Assembly: GCF_022179725.1 (NCBI RefSeq)
Contig: NZ_BPRC01000004.1
Span: forward strand, 186,001 to 250,000
Length of the DNA stretch: 64,000 bases
Direction of reading: 5' to 3'
DNA from: Methylorubrum aminovorans
GTDB taxonomy: Bacteria > Pseudomonadota > Alphaproteobacteria > Rhizobiales > Beijerinckiaceae
The notes below the pieces were generated by a model, which was not told the origin of the DNA, did no database searches, and saw nothing but the letters and a program-made list of their open reading frames with translations. Of this stretch, positions 30,814-37,154 are shown piece after piece (within the stretch, counting starts at the first letter, position 1; every line of letters starts with the position of its first letter). The position numbers and the translations under genes are program-made.

Positions 30814-30917
30814 GCCAGATTTCCCTGGACGCATGCTGCCGAAATCGGGCCGTTCTCCATCGCAGTGACTTCGCTCAACCGGCTTTCGAACGCTCTTGAG
30901 TCGTGCATAATGGACGC

Positions 30918-31145
30918 ATGACCGAGCTTCTCAACAGGGCCATCGCGCGTATCCGCGCGCTTCCGCCGGAAACGCAGGACAACATGGCCCGCGTCCTCTT
31001 CAGCCTTGCCGGGGACGAGGAAGCGGCTCTTGCGCTGACGCCGGAGGAGGAAGCCTCGTTCGTCCGGTCTCGGGCCCAGGCTGCCCGTCGCGAGTTCGCG
31101 ACGGATGAGGAGGTTCGGGCAATCTGGGCAAAGCATGGCCTGTGA
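30918..31145 (+). CDS. Antitoxin of a ParE-type toxin-antitoxin pair
   Basis: 75 residues starting MTELLNRAIARIRALPPETQ, an acidic helical protein with no clear DNA-binding ribbon. Several related small proteins of this kind precede ParE/RelE toxins in alphaproteobacteria. Its stop overlaps the toxin start (GTGA at 31,142-31,145), the normal arrangement for coupled antitoxin-toxin genes. An upstream GTG at 30,903 is possible; the ATG is preferred by position. Confidence 0.7.
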   Translation: MTELLNRAIARIRALPPETQDNMARVLFSLAGDEEAALALTPEEEASFVRSRAQAARREFATDEEVRAIWAKHGL

Positions 31146-31435
31146 GACTGCGCTTCACGCCGGACGCCGCCGCTGAACTCGACGCGGTCTTGATGTCGAT
31201 CGCGGATGAATCGCTCCAAGGAGCCCGCCGCGTCCAACGCCGCATTCAGGCTGTGATCGACCTGCTCCTCCGGCATCCGCAGAGCGGGCGGCCGACCAGC
31301 CTCCGGCCCATGCGCCGGATCGGAGCAACACCCTACCCCTACCTGGTCTTCTACGAGGCGACCGAGGAGGAGGTCGTGATCCTCGGCATCCGGCACGCCG
31401 CCCGCGACCCGGCCTCCATGCCGGATCAATCATGA
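31142..31435 (+). CDS. ParE/RelE-family toxin
   Basis: 97 residues with the RelE/ParE fold: VRLRFTPDAAAELDAVLMSI, a helix pair rich in Arg (GARRVQRRIQAVIDLLLRHP), RPTSLRPMRRIGATPYPYL and the C-terminal strand VVILGIRHAARDP. ParE members inhibit gyrase; RelE members cut mRNA, and the two cannot be told apart here. The GTG start sits in the antitoxin stop. Confidence 0.8.
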   Translation: MRLRFTPDAAAELDAVLMSIADESLQGARRVQRRIQAVIDLLLRHPQSGRPTSLRPMRRIGATPYPYLVFYEATEEEVVILGIRHAARDPASMPDQS

Positions 31436-31492
31436 ACGCGACGGGTCGGCATGCCGTGGACGACGGCGCCGGATCTCCACCCGGCGCCGCCC

Positions 31493-32887
31493 TCACTGAC
31501 GTTCCGCGGCGGCCTTCGCCGCCCACTTCGCCGCCGCCTTCTTCCGCCAGGGCGCCTCGGCCTCCCAGTCGCCGGCCATGATGCAGCCGTAGGGCTCCAC
31601 CGTGTCGACGATCTCGGCCAGATCGTACTTGGCGATCTGAACCCGCACGCTCGCGGCATCCTTGTAGGCGCCCGGCAGCTCCGAGAGGTCCGGCTTCCCG
31701 CAGAAGAAGCGCACGTCGATGCCCTCGGGCAGGGCGGGCGCGTGCTCCCGCAGGAAGGCCTTGCGGCTCATGTTGCGGCCCGCCCCGTGCGGGGCGAATC
31801 CGAGCGAAGCCGCGTGATCGCGGTGACGGGTGATCAGGATCGGCTCGGCCATGTTGAGCGGGATCAGCGTGCGCCCGTCATCGTCGGCCGAGAATCCTGC
31901 CCAGGACGGGGTCGCCCCCTTGCCGTGGTAGTAGAGCCCGTCCTCGCGGCGGAAGACGAAGTTGTGCTCGTTCCAGAACCGGTCCGCGACCGCGTTGCCG
32001 ATTTGACGCGCCACGAGGTCGTGGAGCGCGAAGTGGCTGGCCTTGGTCCAGTCCCGCACGATCTGCAAAGCCTCCCAATAGGCCCGGCCGTCCTCGGATT
32101 CCGCCCGGATCCAGGCGTTGTGCGCCGGAACCCGCGGGGCGACGATCGACGTGTGGCGGCGCGCGACCGCCATGCCCTTCTTGTAGAGCTGGGCGCCAAG
32201 CCCCCGCGAGCCGTGATGGGTAACGAGCGCCACCTGCCCCGTCGAGGCGAGGTGTCCGACAGAGGCGAAGTGGTTGCCGTCCCCTTGGCTGGCGAAGTGC
32301 CCGACCGCCATGCCCGCGAATTCGGCGAGGAAGCGGTTGCCCGCGACCCCCGCCATCACCGCGTCCGGCGGTTGGACCACGCCCTTGCGGCCACCAGGAC
32401 CGAAATGCGTGACCGCCTGCATCGCGTCGAGCACGCGCTTCGGGTCGTCGGCGCGGCGGAACACGGTGATCGCCACCGAGCAGCAGATGTCGGCCGAGTG
32501 GAAGCCCGGATGGATCGCGTCCGCGCAGGCCACCGCGCCGCCGACGGGGATCGTGCCCTCCGCCAGCCCCGAAGGGCAGGCATCCGGCATCACCGCGCCC
32601 TTGACGATGGTCGGCACCCGCATGAGCGCGTCCATATGCGTGATCACCGCGGCCGCGTTCGCCCGCTCGGCCTCCGTCTCGGCGTCGAGGAAGACGCCGA
32701 ATTCGAGGCTGTTCGTGCGCATCGGCAATGCGTGGGTGGCAGGGTCGTGGGTAGTCAGGTGCGCGCGGATCGCCGCGTCGTCGCTGCCCTCGAGGCGCAG
32801 GGCGTTGGCAATGGAAACCGCCCGCTTGAACCATTCGCCGGGCTGGAAGCCCCAGGCGATGAGGTCGCGTCCGTTGATCGCGGTCAT
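31493..32887 (-). CDS. rtcB: RtcB-family RNA ligase
   Basis: GTP- and Mn-dependent ligase joining 2',3'-cyclic phosphate or 3'-phosphate ends to 5'-OH ends of RNA. 464 residues. Metal and nucleotide motifs are visible: ADAIHPGFHSADICCSV (Asp and Cys ligands), ASQGDGNHFASVG, VTHHGSRGLGAQLYKKGM, WNEHNFVFRREDGL and FAPHGAGRNMSRKAFL, whose His is the guanylylated residue in characterised RtcB. It follows rsr on the same strand with 140 bp between, a gap that holds a REP element. Archease and RtcA are not present in the window. Association with Ro60 and Y RNAs fits a bacterial RNA repair operon. Confidence 0.92.
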   Translation of the reverse strand: MTAINGRDLIAWGFQPGEWFKRAVSIANALRLEGSDDAAIRAHLTTHDPATHALPMRTNSLEFGVFLDAETEAERANAAAVITHMDALMRVPTIVKGAVMPDACPSGLAEGTIPVGGAVACADAIHPGFHSADICCSVAITVFRRADDPKRVLDAMQAVTHFGPGGRKGVVQPPDAVMAGVAGNRFLAEFAGMAVGHFASQGDGNHFASVGHLASTGQVALVTHHGSRGLGAQLYKKGMAVARRHTSIVAPRVPAHNAWIRAESEDGRAYWEALQIVRDWTKASHFALHDLVARQIGNAVADRFWNEHNFVFRREDGLYYHGKGATPSWAGFSADDDGRTLIPLNMAEPILITRHRDHAASLGFAPHGAGRNMSRKAFLREHAPALPEGIDVRFFCGKPDLSELPGAYKDAASVRVQIAKYDLAEIVDTVEPYGCIMAGDWEAEAPWRKKAAAKWAAKAAAERQ

Positions 32888-32975
32888 GGTGCCGCTCCGC
32901 CCTCGTGAAGTCTTGCTTCTTGAAATCTTCGGGATTGGGGCGGGCGGCAGGGTGCCGTCCGCCCCTCTCGATGGT

Positions 32976-33021
32976 GCATCGTCTCTGTCCGAAAGCCGGA
33001 AGCCACCTTTCGGAACGATGC
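32976..33021. repeat. REP-like element, family A, between rsr and rtcB
   Basis: Begins GCATCGTCTCTGTCCGAAAG and ends CTTTCGGAACGATGC, with the middle GCCGGAAGCCAC. The ends are complementary, so it can fold as a hairpin. Other copies are at 40,119 and 51,709-51,808. Confidence 0.75.
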
Positions 33022-33027
33022 CTCGCG

Positions 33028-34632
33028 TCATCCGCGGATGAAGTCCGCGATCAGCGCGGGCGCCGCCGTGTCGAAGCCGACCACGTCGAGCATGCCCGCA
33101 TCCTCCGGATCGGCGATGCTGAAGCCGTTGGAGACGAGCCCCACGACCACGAGCTTGGCCGGAATCCCGGTCTTCTCCCGGTATTCCCGCAGCGCCTCGG
33201 CCGGGTGGACCGGGCCGGCCCAGGTCTCCGAGTCCGTGTAGACCACGAACGCGTCGGCCCGGACGCCCCGCTCCAGCGCCCAGCGCATCGGCAACGAGCA
33301 GTCCGTCCCGCCGAAGGGCAGGTCGTCGGTCGCCGCAACCGCCTGGTCGAGCCGCATCGACGGCCCGATCGGGAGAGCAGTCAGCGCCGCCCCCTGGCTC
33401 CAGGACTGGCCGGGCTCGGCGGTGAAGCCGAGAACCTGCCAGTGCTCCTCGGTCGCCGCGGTGACGAGCGCCATCGCGGCGGCCGCCTCGCGGGGCGTCA
33501 GCGAAGAGCTCGCGACGGAGCCGCAGCTCATCGAGCCGGAGACGTCCAGCGCCAGCACGAGACGCCGGCCCGTGGGCTCGACGTTTCCGAACGCGGTGTA
33601 GAACGCCGCGTTCAGCGCCTCGACGATTGCCGCCACCGGCTCCCAGGAGAGCCGGCCGCGCTGGCCGCGGCCCGACGCGTAGGTCCGCAGCGCCACCAGC
33701 AGCGCCATCGGATGCAGGCGGGCCTTCAGCAGGCGCTCCCGGTCCGACAGCACGGAGACCACGTGCGCAGTCGCCGCGGTGAAGGGCGCGAGCGCCCCCG
33801 CCGCGGTGAGCCGGCCGAGCTGGCGCACGAGGGCACCGACCGGCATGCGCTCGATCAGGGCCTCGTTCACCGCGCGGCTCGTCATCAGGCCCGTCGGCAG
33901 CGCCTCCCAGGGCAGGTTGTGCGTGCGCACCTGGGCCGCCGCGAAGGCACCGTCGGCGCCCTCCGCCTGCACCGAGGCGAAGGCGTGGACGAGGGCAGGG
34001 GTCTCCTCGGTCAGCGTGCCGCGACAGATCCAATCGAACAGCGCCTTCCGCGCCGGCTCGTCCGTCTCCGGATGGGCCAGCCGCAGGAGGTCGCGGTGCG
34101 ACCAGCCCTGGCGAGCCCGGTACTTCACCGCCTGGTAGGCGAGCGCCTCCACCGGACGCACCCGGTACCAGTCGCCGACCGCCCGCCGGAGCGCCCGGCC
34201 CCAGCCGCGCATCGCCTCGACGGCGCCCGCGAACTTGAACAGGTGCGTGCCGGTGCGGCAGACCCGCGGCAGGGCGGCGAGCGCCAGCCGGCGGGTCGCC
34301 TCCGCTTCCGCGGAGGCCGCGAGGGCCAGCGCGAAGATCGCCGGATCCTGCTTCGGAGCACGGCCCGCCTCGCTCATCGCGACGATGGTCGCGACCGCCC
34401 GCGGGCCGTCCTCGGCAATGCAGAGCATCACCGCGACCGCGTTCTCCCGCGAGAGCGCCCGCTCGCCCGCGTAGTAGGAGCCGCCCTCGGAGCCCAGCAC
34501 CAGGAAGCGGTCGAGCCGCGCCCAATCGCTCAGCGCGAAGACGTGGCCGCCGGCCGAATTCGGCACGGTGCGGGGAAGGGGCTCCGACTGCGGGGTGCGC
34601 CGGAGCGAGAACAGCTTTCCATAGTTCAACAT
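33028..34632 (-). CDS. rsr: Rsr, bacterial Ro60 ortholog (TROVE and von Willebrand A domains)
   Basis: 534 residues. The N-terminal two thirds is a ring of helical repeats of the TROVE type (for example GSEGGSYYAGERALSRENAV, HRDLLRLAHPETDEPARKAL), which in Ro60 binds Y RNA on its outer surface and misfolded RNA ends in its hole. The C-terminal third is a vWA domain with an intact MIDAS: LALDVSGSMSCG, a Thr in FGGTDCSLPMRWAL, and the Asp of VVYTDSETWAG. The start ATG follows GAGAGGAGCGAGC, a good ribosome site. Immediately upstream on the same strand is an array of seven Y RNAs, and rtcB follows. Ro60 proteins act in noncoding RNA quality control; in Deinococcus Rsr works with PNPase through a Y RNA. 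Here the Y RNA set is unusually large. Confidence 0.93.
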   Translation of the reverse strand: MLNYGKLFSLRRTPQSEPLPRTVPNSAGGHVFALSDWARLDRFLVLGSEGGSYYAGERALSRENAVAVMLCIAEDGPRAVATIVAMSEAGRAPKQDPAIFALALAASAEAEATRRLALAALPRVCRTGTHLFKFAGAVEAMRGWGRALRRAVGDWYRVRPVEALAYQAVKYRARQGWSHRDLLRLAHPETDEPARKALFDWICRGTLTEETPALVHAFASVQAEGADGAFAAAQVRTHNLPWEALPTGLMTSRAVNEALIERMPVGALVRQLGRLTAAGALAPFTAATAHVVSVLSDRERLLKARLHPMALLVALRTYASGRGQRGRLSWEPVAAIVEALNAAFYTAFGNVEPTGRRLVLALDVSGSMSCGSVASSSLTPREAAAAMALVTAATEEHWQVLGFTAEPGQSWSQGAALTALPIGPSMRLDQAVAATDDLPFGGTDCSLPMRWALERGVRADAFVVYTDSETWAGPVHPAEALREYREKTGIPAKLVVVGLVSNGFSIADPEDAGMLDVVGFDTAAPALIADFIRG

Positions 34633-34685
34633 TGCTCGCTCCTCTCTCCGCGGGGTTCTTTTGGGATTGTCCCCGAGGCTCGTTG

Positions 34686-34788
34686 CGGTCGCGCGGTCGT
34701 GATTCGTGCAAGGGGTTCCAGCGCCTCGCGGCGCTCAGGATTCGAACCTCAGGACCAGATCACCCTCGCAATCCGGCCCGCGCGGCCG
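34686..34788 (-). ncRNA. Y RNA unit 7 (nearest to rsr), tRNA-like module without D-arm
   Basis: Last unit of the array. Outer stem CGGCCGCGCGG pairs with CCGCGCGACCG with one mismatch; upper stem TGCGAGGG pairs with CCCCTTGCA. Between them the conserved GGGCCGG lies nine bases before GTGATC, matching the 5' signature of the array. The insert has a T-arm with GGTTCGAATCC (34,738-34,748) and an acceptor-like stem AGCGCC, tetraloop GCGA, GGCGCT. There is no D-arm. The 3' strand has CACGACCGCG, the counterpart of CATGACCG in other units. Rsr begins 54 bp further on. Ends are inferred from pairing. Confidence 0.8.
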
Positions 34789-34807
34789 AATACGTTTGTC
34801 TTGTCAG

Positions 34808-34957
34808 CGGCCGTGCGGGCATGGTGGGGAGACTAGGGCTCCGCTTGCGCGGCATGCGTCGCCCGTTCGCCACCCGGGCATCGGACCTCGCGGCCCGTGG
34901 GATTCGAACCCGGCCTTTCGGCCGACGATCACCAGTCTCCATCGGCCCGCACGGCCG
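34808..34957 (-). ncRNA. Y RNA unit 6, tRNA-like module
   Basis: A perfect 12-bp outer stem (CGGCCGTGCGGG with CCCGCACGGCCG) and a 9-bp upper stem (GGAGACTGG with CTAGTCTCC) flank the conserved internal loop (CCGAT opposite CCACCATG). GGGCCGA is nine bases before GTGATC. The module has a hairpin GGCC-GAAA-GGCC, a T-arm with TTCGAATCCC, acceptor-like stem CGGGCC-GCGA-GGTCCG, and a D-arm-like GCCC stem with a loop resembling tRNA-Leu, then CCGC-GCAA-GCGG. Four hairpins end in GNRA loops or tRNA loops. 150 nt, longest of the seven. Confidence 0.85.
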
Positions 34958-35005
34958 ATCTTCTGTCATTTGCGCCCTCGGGCGGATGGTCGTCCGCCTC
35001 CGGGT

Positions 35006-35130
35006 CGCGCGGTCATGGGGTGAGGAACGGGGCGCTCTATCCAACTGAGCTACGGGCCTCTCGACCCGGAGGGATTCGAACCCGCGACCACCTCATTAAG
35101 AATGATAACCATTCCTCTTCGGCCCGCGCC
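35006..35130 (-). ncRNA. Y RNA unit 5, permuted tRNA-like module with complete T- and D-arms
   Basis: Outer stem GCGCGG with CCGCGC, conserved loop GCCGAA opposite ACCCCATGA, upper stem GAGGAA with TTCCTC. GGGCCGA is nine bases before GTTATC. The insert reads, in order: hairpin CATT-CTT-AATG, T-arm (GCGGG-TTCGAAT-CCCTC), acceptor 3' strand CGGGTC, tetraloop GAGA, acceptor 5' strand GGCCCG, TA, D-arm GCTC-AGTTGGATA-GAGC. Thus the tRNA parts are circularly permuted and the acceptor stem is closed by GAGA instead of ending in CCA. This is the clearest tRNA mimic of the array. 125 nt. Confidence 0.88.
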
Positions 35131-35165
35131 TTTTTGAATCTTTTCCTACAACTGAGCCGTGTGCG

Positions 35166-35301
35166 ACCCTGCGGTCATGGGTGTCGGGGACGGGTTTGCT
35201 GAGCTACGGGCGTGATGCCCGGCGAAAGTCGAATTCGCGACCTCCGCAGCGCAGGCTGCGGCGCTCTACCGGTAACCGTCCCCGTTCGGCCCGCAGGGGC
35301 C
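35166..35301 (-). ncRNA. Y RNA unit 4, permuted tRNA-like module
   Basis: Outer stem CCCTGCGG with CCGCAGGG, perfect upper stem CGGGGACGG with CCGTCCCCG, loop GCCGAA opposite ACACCCATGA. GGGCCGA is nine bases before GTTACC. The insert has an anticodon-arm-like hairpin CCGCAG-CCTGCG-CTGCGG, T-arm GCGAA-TTCGACT-TTCGC, acceptor-like CGGGC-ATCAC-GCCCG, then TAGCTCAG as half of a D-arm that is not closed. About 136 nt. Confidence 0.85.
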
Positions 35302-35343
35302 GCCGGGATGGGATGAAGGGATGAGGGGCCGAGCCGGAGCGGC

Positions 35344-35461
35344 GGCCACGCGGGCATGGTGGTGCGGACGGGAATGTCCTTACGGACAACCGAGCCCTCG
35401 GCCCGAAGGCGTCAGGCGTTCGACTCCCTAAGATAACCGTCCGCTATCGGCCCGCGTGGCC
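35344..35461 (-). ncRNA. Y RNA unit 3, degenerate module with UUCG hairpin
   Basis: Perfect 11-bp outer stem GGCCACGCGGG with CCCGCGTGGCC and 8-bp upper stem GCGGACGG with CCGTCCGC, loop CCGATA opposite ACCACCATG. GGGCCGA is nine bases before GTTATC. The insert no longer has a canonical T-loop; it has GCC-TTCG-GGC in the place of the acceptor-like stem and a GTCC-GTAA-GGAC hairpin. 118 nt. Confidence 0.85.
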
Positions 35462-35588
35462 GAGCGTATCTCGCGCGACCGGATACGACCGGATCGACCT
35501 TGGCCGCTCGGACCCTAGACGGGCGAAAGCGGCGACGCAGAGATCGTCGTGTTTCATGCCTTGCTCCGTCGAGGCGGGGCCAATGGGA

Positions 35589-35662
35589 GACGCGGACATG
35601 TGAACGGGCGATCGGATGGTTTCACGTGACAGGTGATAACCGATGCCCACCGGCCCGCGCCG
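35589..35662 (-). ncRNA. Y RNA unit 2, minimal form without tRNA-like module
   Basis: Only 74 nt. Outer stem GCGCGG with CCGCGT (one G-U), upper stem GGGC-ATCGG with CCGATCGCCC (one bulged C), loop with CACATGT on the 3' side. GGGCCGG is nine bases before GTTATC. The apical part is a short arm closed by GGTT with AACC and containing TCACGTGA. It keeps the whole Ro-binding stem while lacking an effector module. A gap of 127 nt follows before unit 3; it has a CGACG-N7-CGTCG hairpin but no complete Y signature. Confidence 0.8.
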
Positions 35663-35761
35663 GTGATGTTGTTCGAGCCAAGAACCGGGTGTGGGTACGA
35701 AGGAGCGAAGCTTTCCCGTACAGGTAAGCGATAACGCTCGTTTCTCCGGCCCGGCTGAGCC
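35659..35761 (-). ncRNA. Y RNA unit 1 (promoter-proximal), non-tRNA hairpin module
   Basis: Outer stem GCCGG with CCGGC, upper stem CGAGC with GCTCG, and a larger internal loop (GCCGGAGAAA opposite AACAACATCA). GGGCCGG is ten bases before GTTATC, one more than the others. The insert has a hairpin with a GTACG/CGTAC stem and no T-loop. Its 3' end overlaps the 5' end of unit 2 by a few bases, so ends are approximate. It begins 10-15 bases downstream of a promoter-like sequence. Confidence 0.72.
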
Positions 35762-35771
35762 GATGGGCTGG

Positions 35772-35800
35772 TGCTTAAGGTTGTACCGCGGGTGCGTCAA
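35772..35800 (-). promoter_or_regulatory. Predicted promoter of the Y RNA array
   Basis: On the minus strand TTGACG (35,795-35,800) and TAAGCA (35,772-35,777) are separated by 17 bases. The -35 is good and the -10 weak, which is common in alphaproteobacteria. Transcription would start near 35,761-35,766, at the 5' end of unit 1. No sigma-54 element (TGGCAC-N5-TTGC) is seen, unlike RtcR-controlled repair operons. Confidence 0.5.
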
Positions 35801-35843
35801 CCGGAAACTTGAAAATTCTTTCAGTTTCGACCATCTCCGCCCT

Positions 35844-36173
35844 ATGCTCACCCCCGCCAACCCGCCTGCCATCACCCCCGCCCAGATCCGCGCCGGCCGC
35901 GGCCTTCTCAAATGGACGCAAGGGGTTCTGGCTCATCGTGCCAGCATCTCGGCGGTGACGCTCAACATGATCGAGAGCGATCAGGTCGCCCCGCGGATCA
36001 AGACTCTCGACGCGATCCGCTCGGTGCTCGAAGGGGAGGGCATCCGCTTCATCGGCGACGAGAGGGAAGGCTTCGGCGTGATGATGCGACCGCGGGCCGC
36101 GAGCTCGGCGAGCCCTGATCCATCGGAGACGCCTCAGGGGAAAACGTCGAGATCCATGCGGGCTGCCGGGTGA
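35844..36173 (+). CDS. XRE-family helix-turn-helix regulator
   Basis: 109 residues. The HTH region is AQIRAGRGLLKWTQGVLAHR followed by ISAVTLNMIESDQVAPRIKT, then LDAIRSVLEGEGIRFIGDE, a pattern found in many short alphaproteobacterial XRE proteins. The C-terminal 35 residues are low-complexity. The gene is divergent from the Y RNA array (44 bp between the predicted -35 element and the ATG), so it could repress that promoter and its own. Its stop overlaps the pxpA start (GTGA), so it may alternatively belong with pxpA. Both views are inference from position. Confidence 0.8.
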   Translation: MLTPANPPAITPAQIRAGRGLLKWTQGVLAHRASISAVTLNMIESDQVAPRIKTLDAIRSVLEGEGIRFIGDEREGFGVMMRPRAASSASPDPSETPQGKTSRSMRAAG

Positions 36174-36961
36174 GCGCCCGCATCGATCTCAACGCCGACC
36201 TCGGCGAGGGCTTCGGTCCCTGGCGCATGGGCGACGACGCCGCGCTCCTCGACATTGTTACTTCGGCCAATGTCGCCTGCGGCTTCCACGCAGGCGATCC
36301 CGACATCATGGTCGAGACGGCGGCTGCTGCGAAGGCGCGAGGTGTCGCTCTTGGCGCCCATCCGGGCTTTTCGGATCTGCGCGGCTTCGGCCGCCTGCGC
36401 ATCCAGGAGAGTCCGCGACGGATCGAGCGGGACATCGCCTACCAGATCGGCGCACTCCAGGCCTGCGCTGCGTTGGCGGGCGCCCGCATCACCCACGTCA
36501 AGGCGCATGGCGCGCTCGCCAACCTCTCGAACGAGGACGCGGCGGTCGCCGACGCGCTCGCCCGCGCCGTGGCCGGCGTCGATCCGGGCCTCACCCTCGT
36601 GGTCATGCCGGGGCTCGCCGCCGAGCGCGCCGGAGAACGGGCCGGGCTCACCCTCGTGCGCGAGATCTACGCCGACCGCGCCTATGCCGAGGGCGGCACG
36701 CTCGCTCCCCGCGACGCGCCGGGGGCGGTGATCCACGAGGCGCAGGAGGCGGCGGCGCGGGTCGTCCGCATGGTCGGGGAGGGCGCGGTCTTCACGCTGG
36801 GCGGACGCCGCATTCCGGTCGCGATCGACACGGTCTGCGTCCACGGCGACAACCCGGAGGCCATCGCGATGGCGCGCGCGGTGCGCACGGGGCTGGAGCG
36901 GGCGGGCTTTAGCCTCCGGCCCTTCGCTCAATCCTCCGCCCGATCATCCGCAGCGTCCTGA
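36170..36961 (+). CDS. pxpA: 5-oxoprolinase subunit A (LamB/YcsF family)
   Basis: 263 residues starting with the diagnostic RIDLNADLGEGFGPWRMGDD. Other family motifs are VACGFHAGDPDIM, HPGFSDLRGFGR and the C-terminal VCVHGDNPEAIAMAR. PxpA works with PxpB and PxpC to open 5-oxoproline (pyroglutamate) to glutamate with ATP; PxpB and PxpC are not in the window. The GTG start overlaps the XRE gene stop. Confidence 0.92.
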   Translation: MSARIDLNADLGEGFGPWRMGDDAALLDIVTSANVACGFHAGDPDIMVETAAAAKARGVALGAHPGFSDLRGFGRLRIQESPRRIERDIAYQIGALQACAALAGARITHVKAHGALANLSNEDAAVADALARAVAGVDPGLTLVVMPGLAAERAGERAGLTLVREIYADRAYAEGGTLAPRDAPGAVIHEAQEAAARVVRMVGEGAVFTLGGRRIPVAIDTVCVHGDNPEAIAMARAVRTGLERAGFSLRPFAQSSARSSAAS

Positions 36962-37154
36962 CGACCACACCGGTACGGCAACGTTTCCGGGATCGAATTC
37001 CGCCTGCTCACGGTTTCTTGAGTTCAGGCGCCCTGGCGCGCCGCCTGCCGCGCGAGCCCGCGCGGCCCCTGAGCAGGACGAAGGACCCGCGATCGCGATG
37101 CGATCCGTTGGGCCCTCGATCGAAGCGTGGCGTAAGAGAGAAGTTCGGCCTGAC

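Noticed and set aside
34632..35048. Open frames on the plus strand across the Y RNA array (for example 34,632-35,048 and 34,706-35,023)
   Set aside because: They are shadows of the structured RNA and high GC; translated text has no family resemblance and no ribosome site.
34700..35300. Cluster of ordinary tRNA genes suggested by several GGTTCGAATCC and GCTCAGTTGGATAGAGC stretches
   Set aside because: No unit can be folded as a linear tRNA: the T-arm comes before the D-arm, the acceptor strands are joined by a short loop, and there is no CCA-side end or proper anticodon arm. The flanking Y-type stems explain the order.
35462..35588. An eighth Y RNA between units 2 and 3
   Set aside because: A GGTCCGA is present, but there is no GTTATC at the right distance and no 3' partner with CATGACCG; only a small CGACG/CGTCG hairpin is supported.
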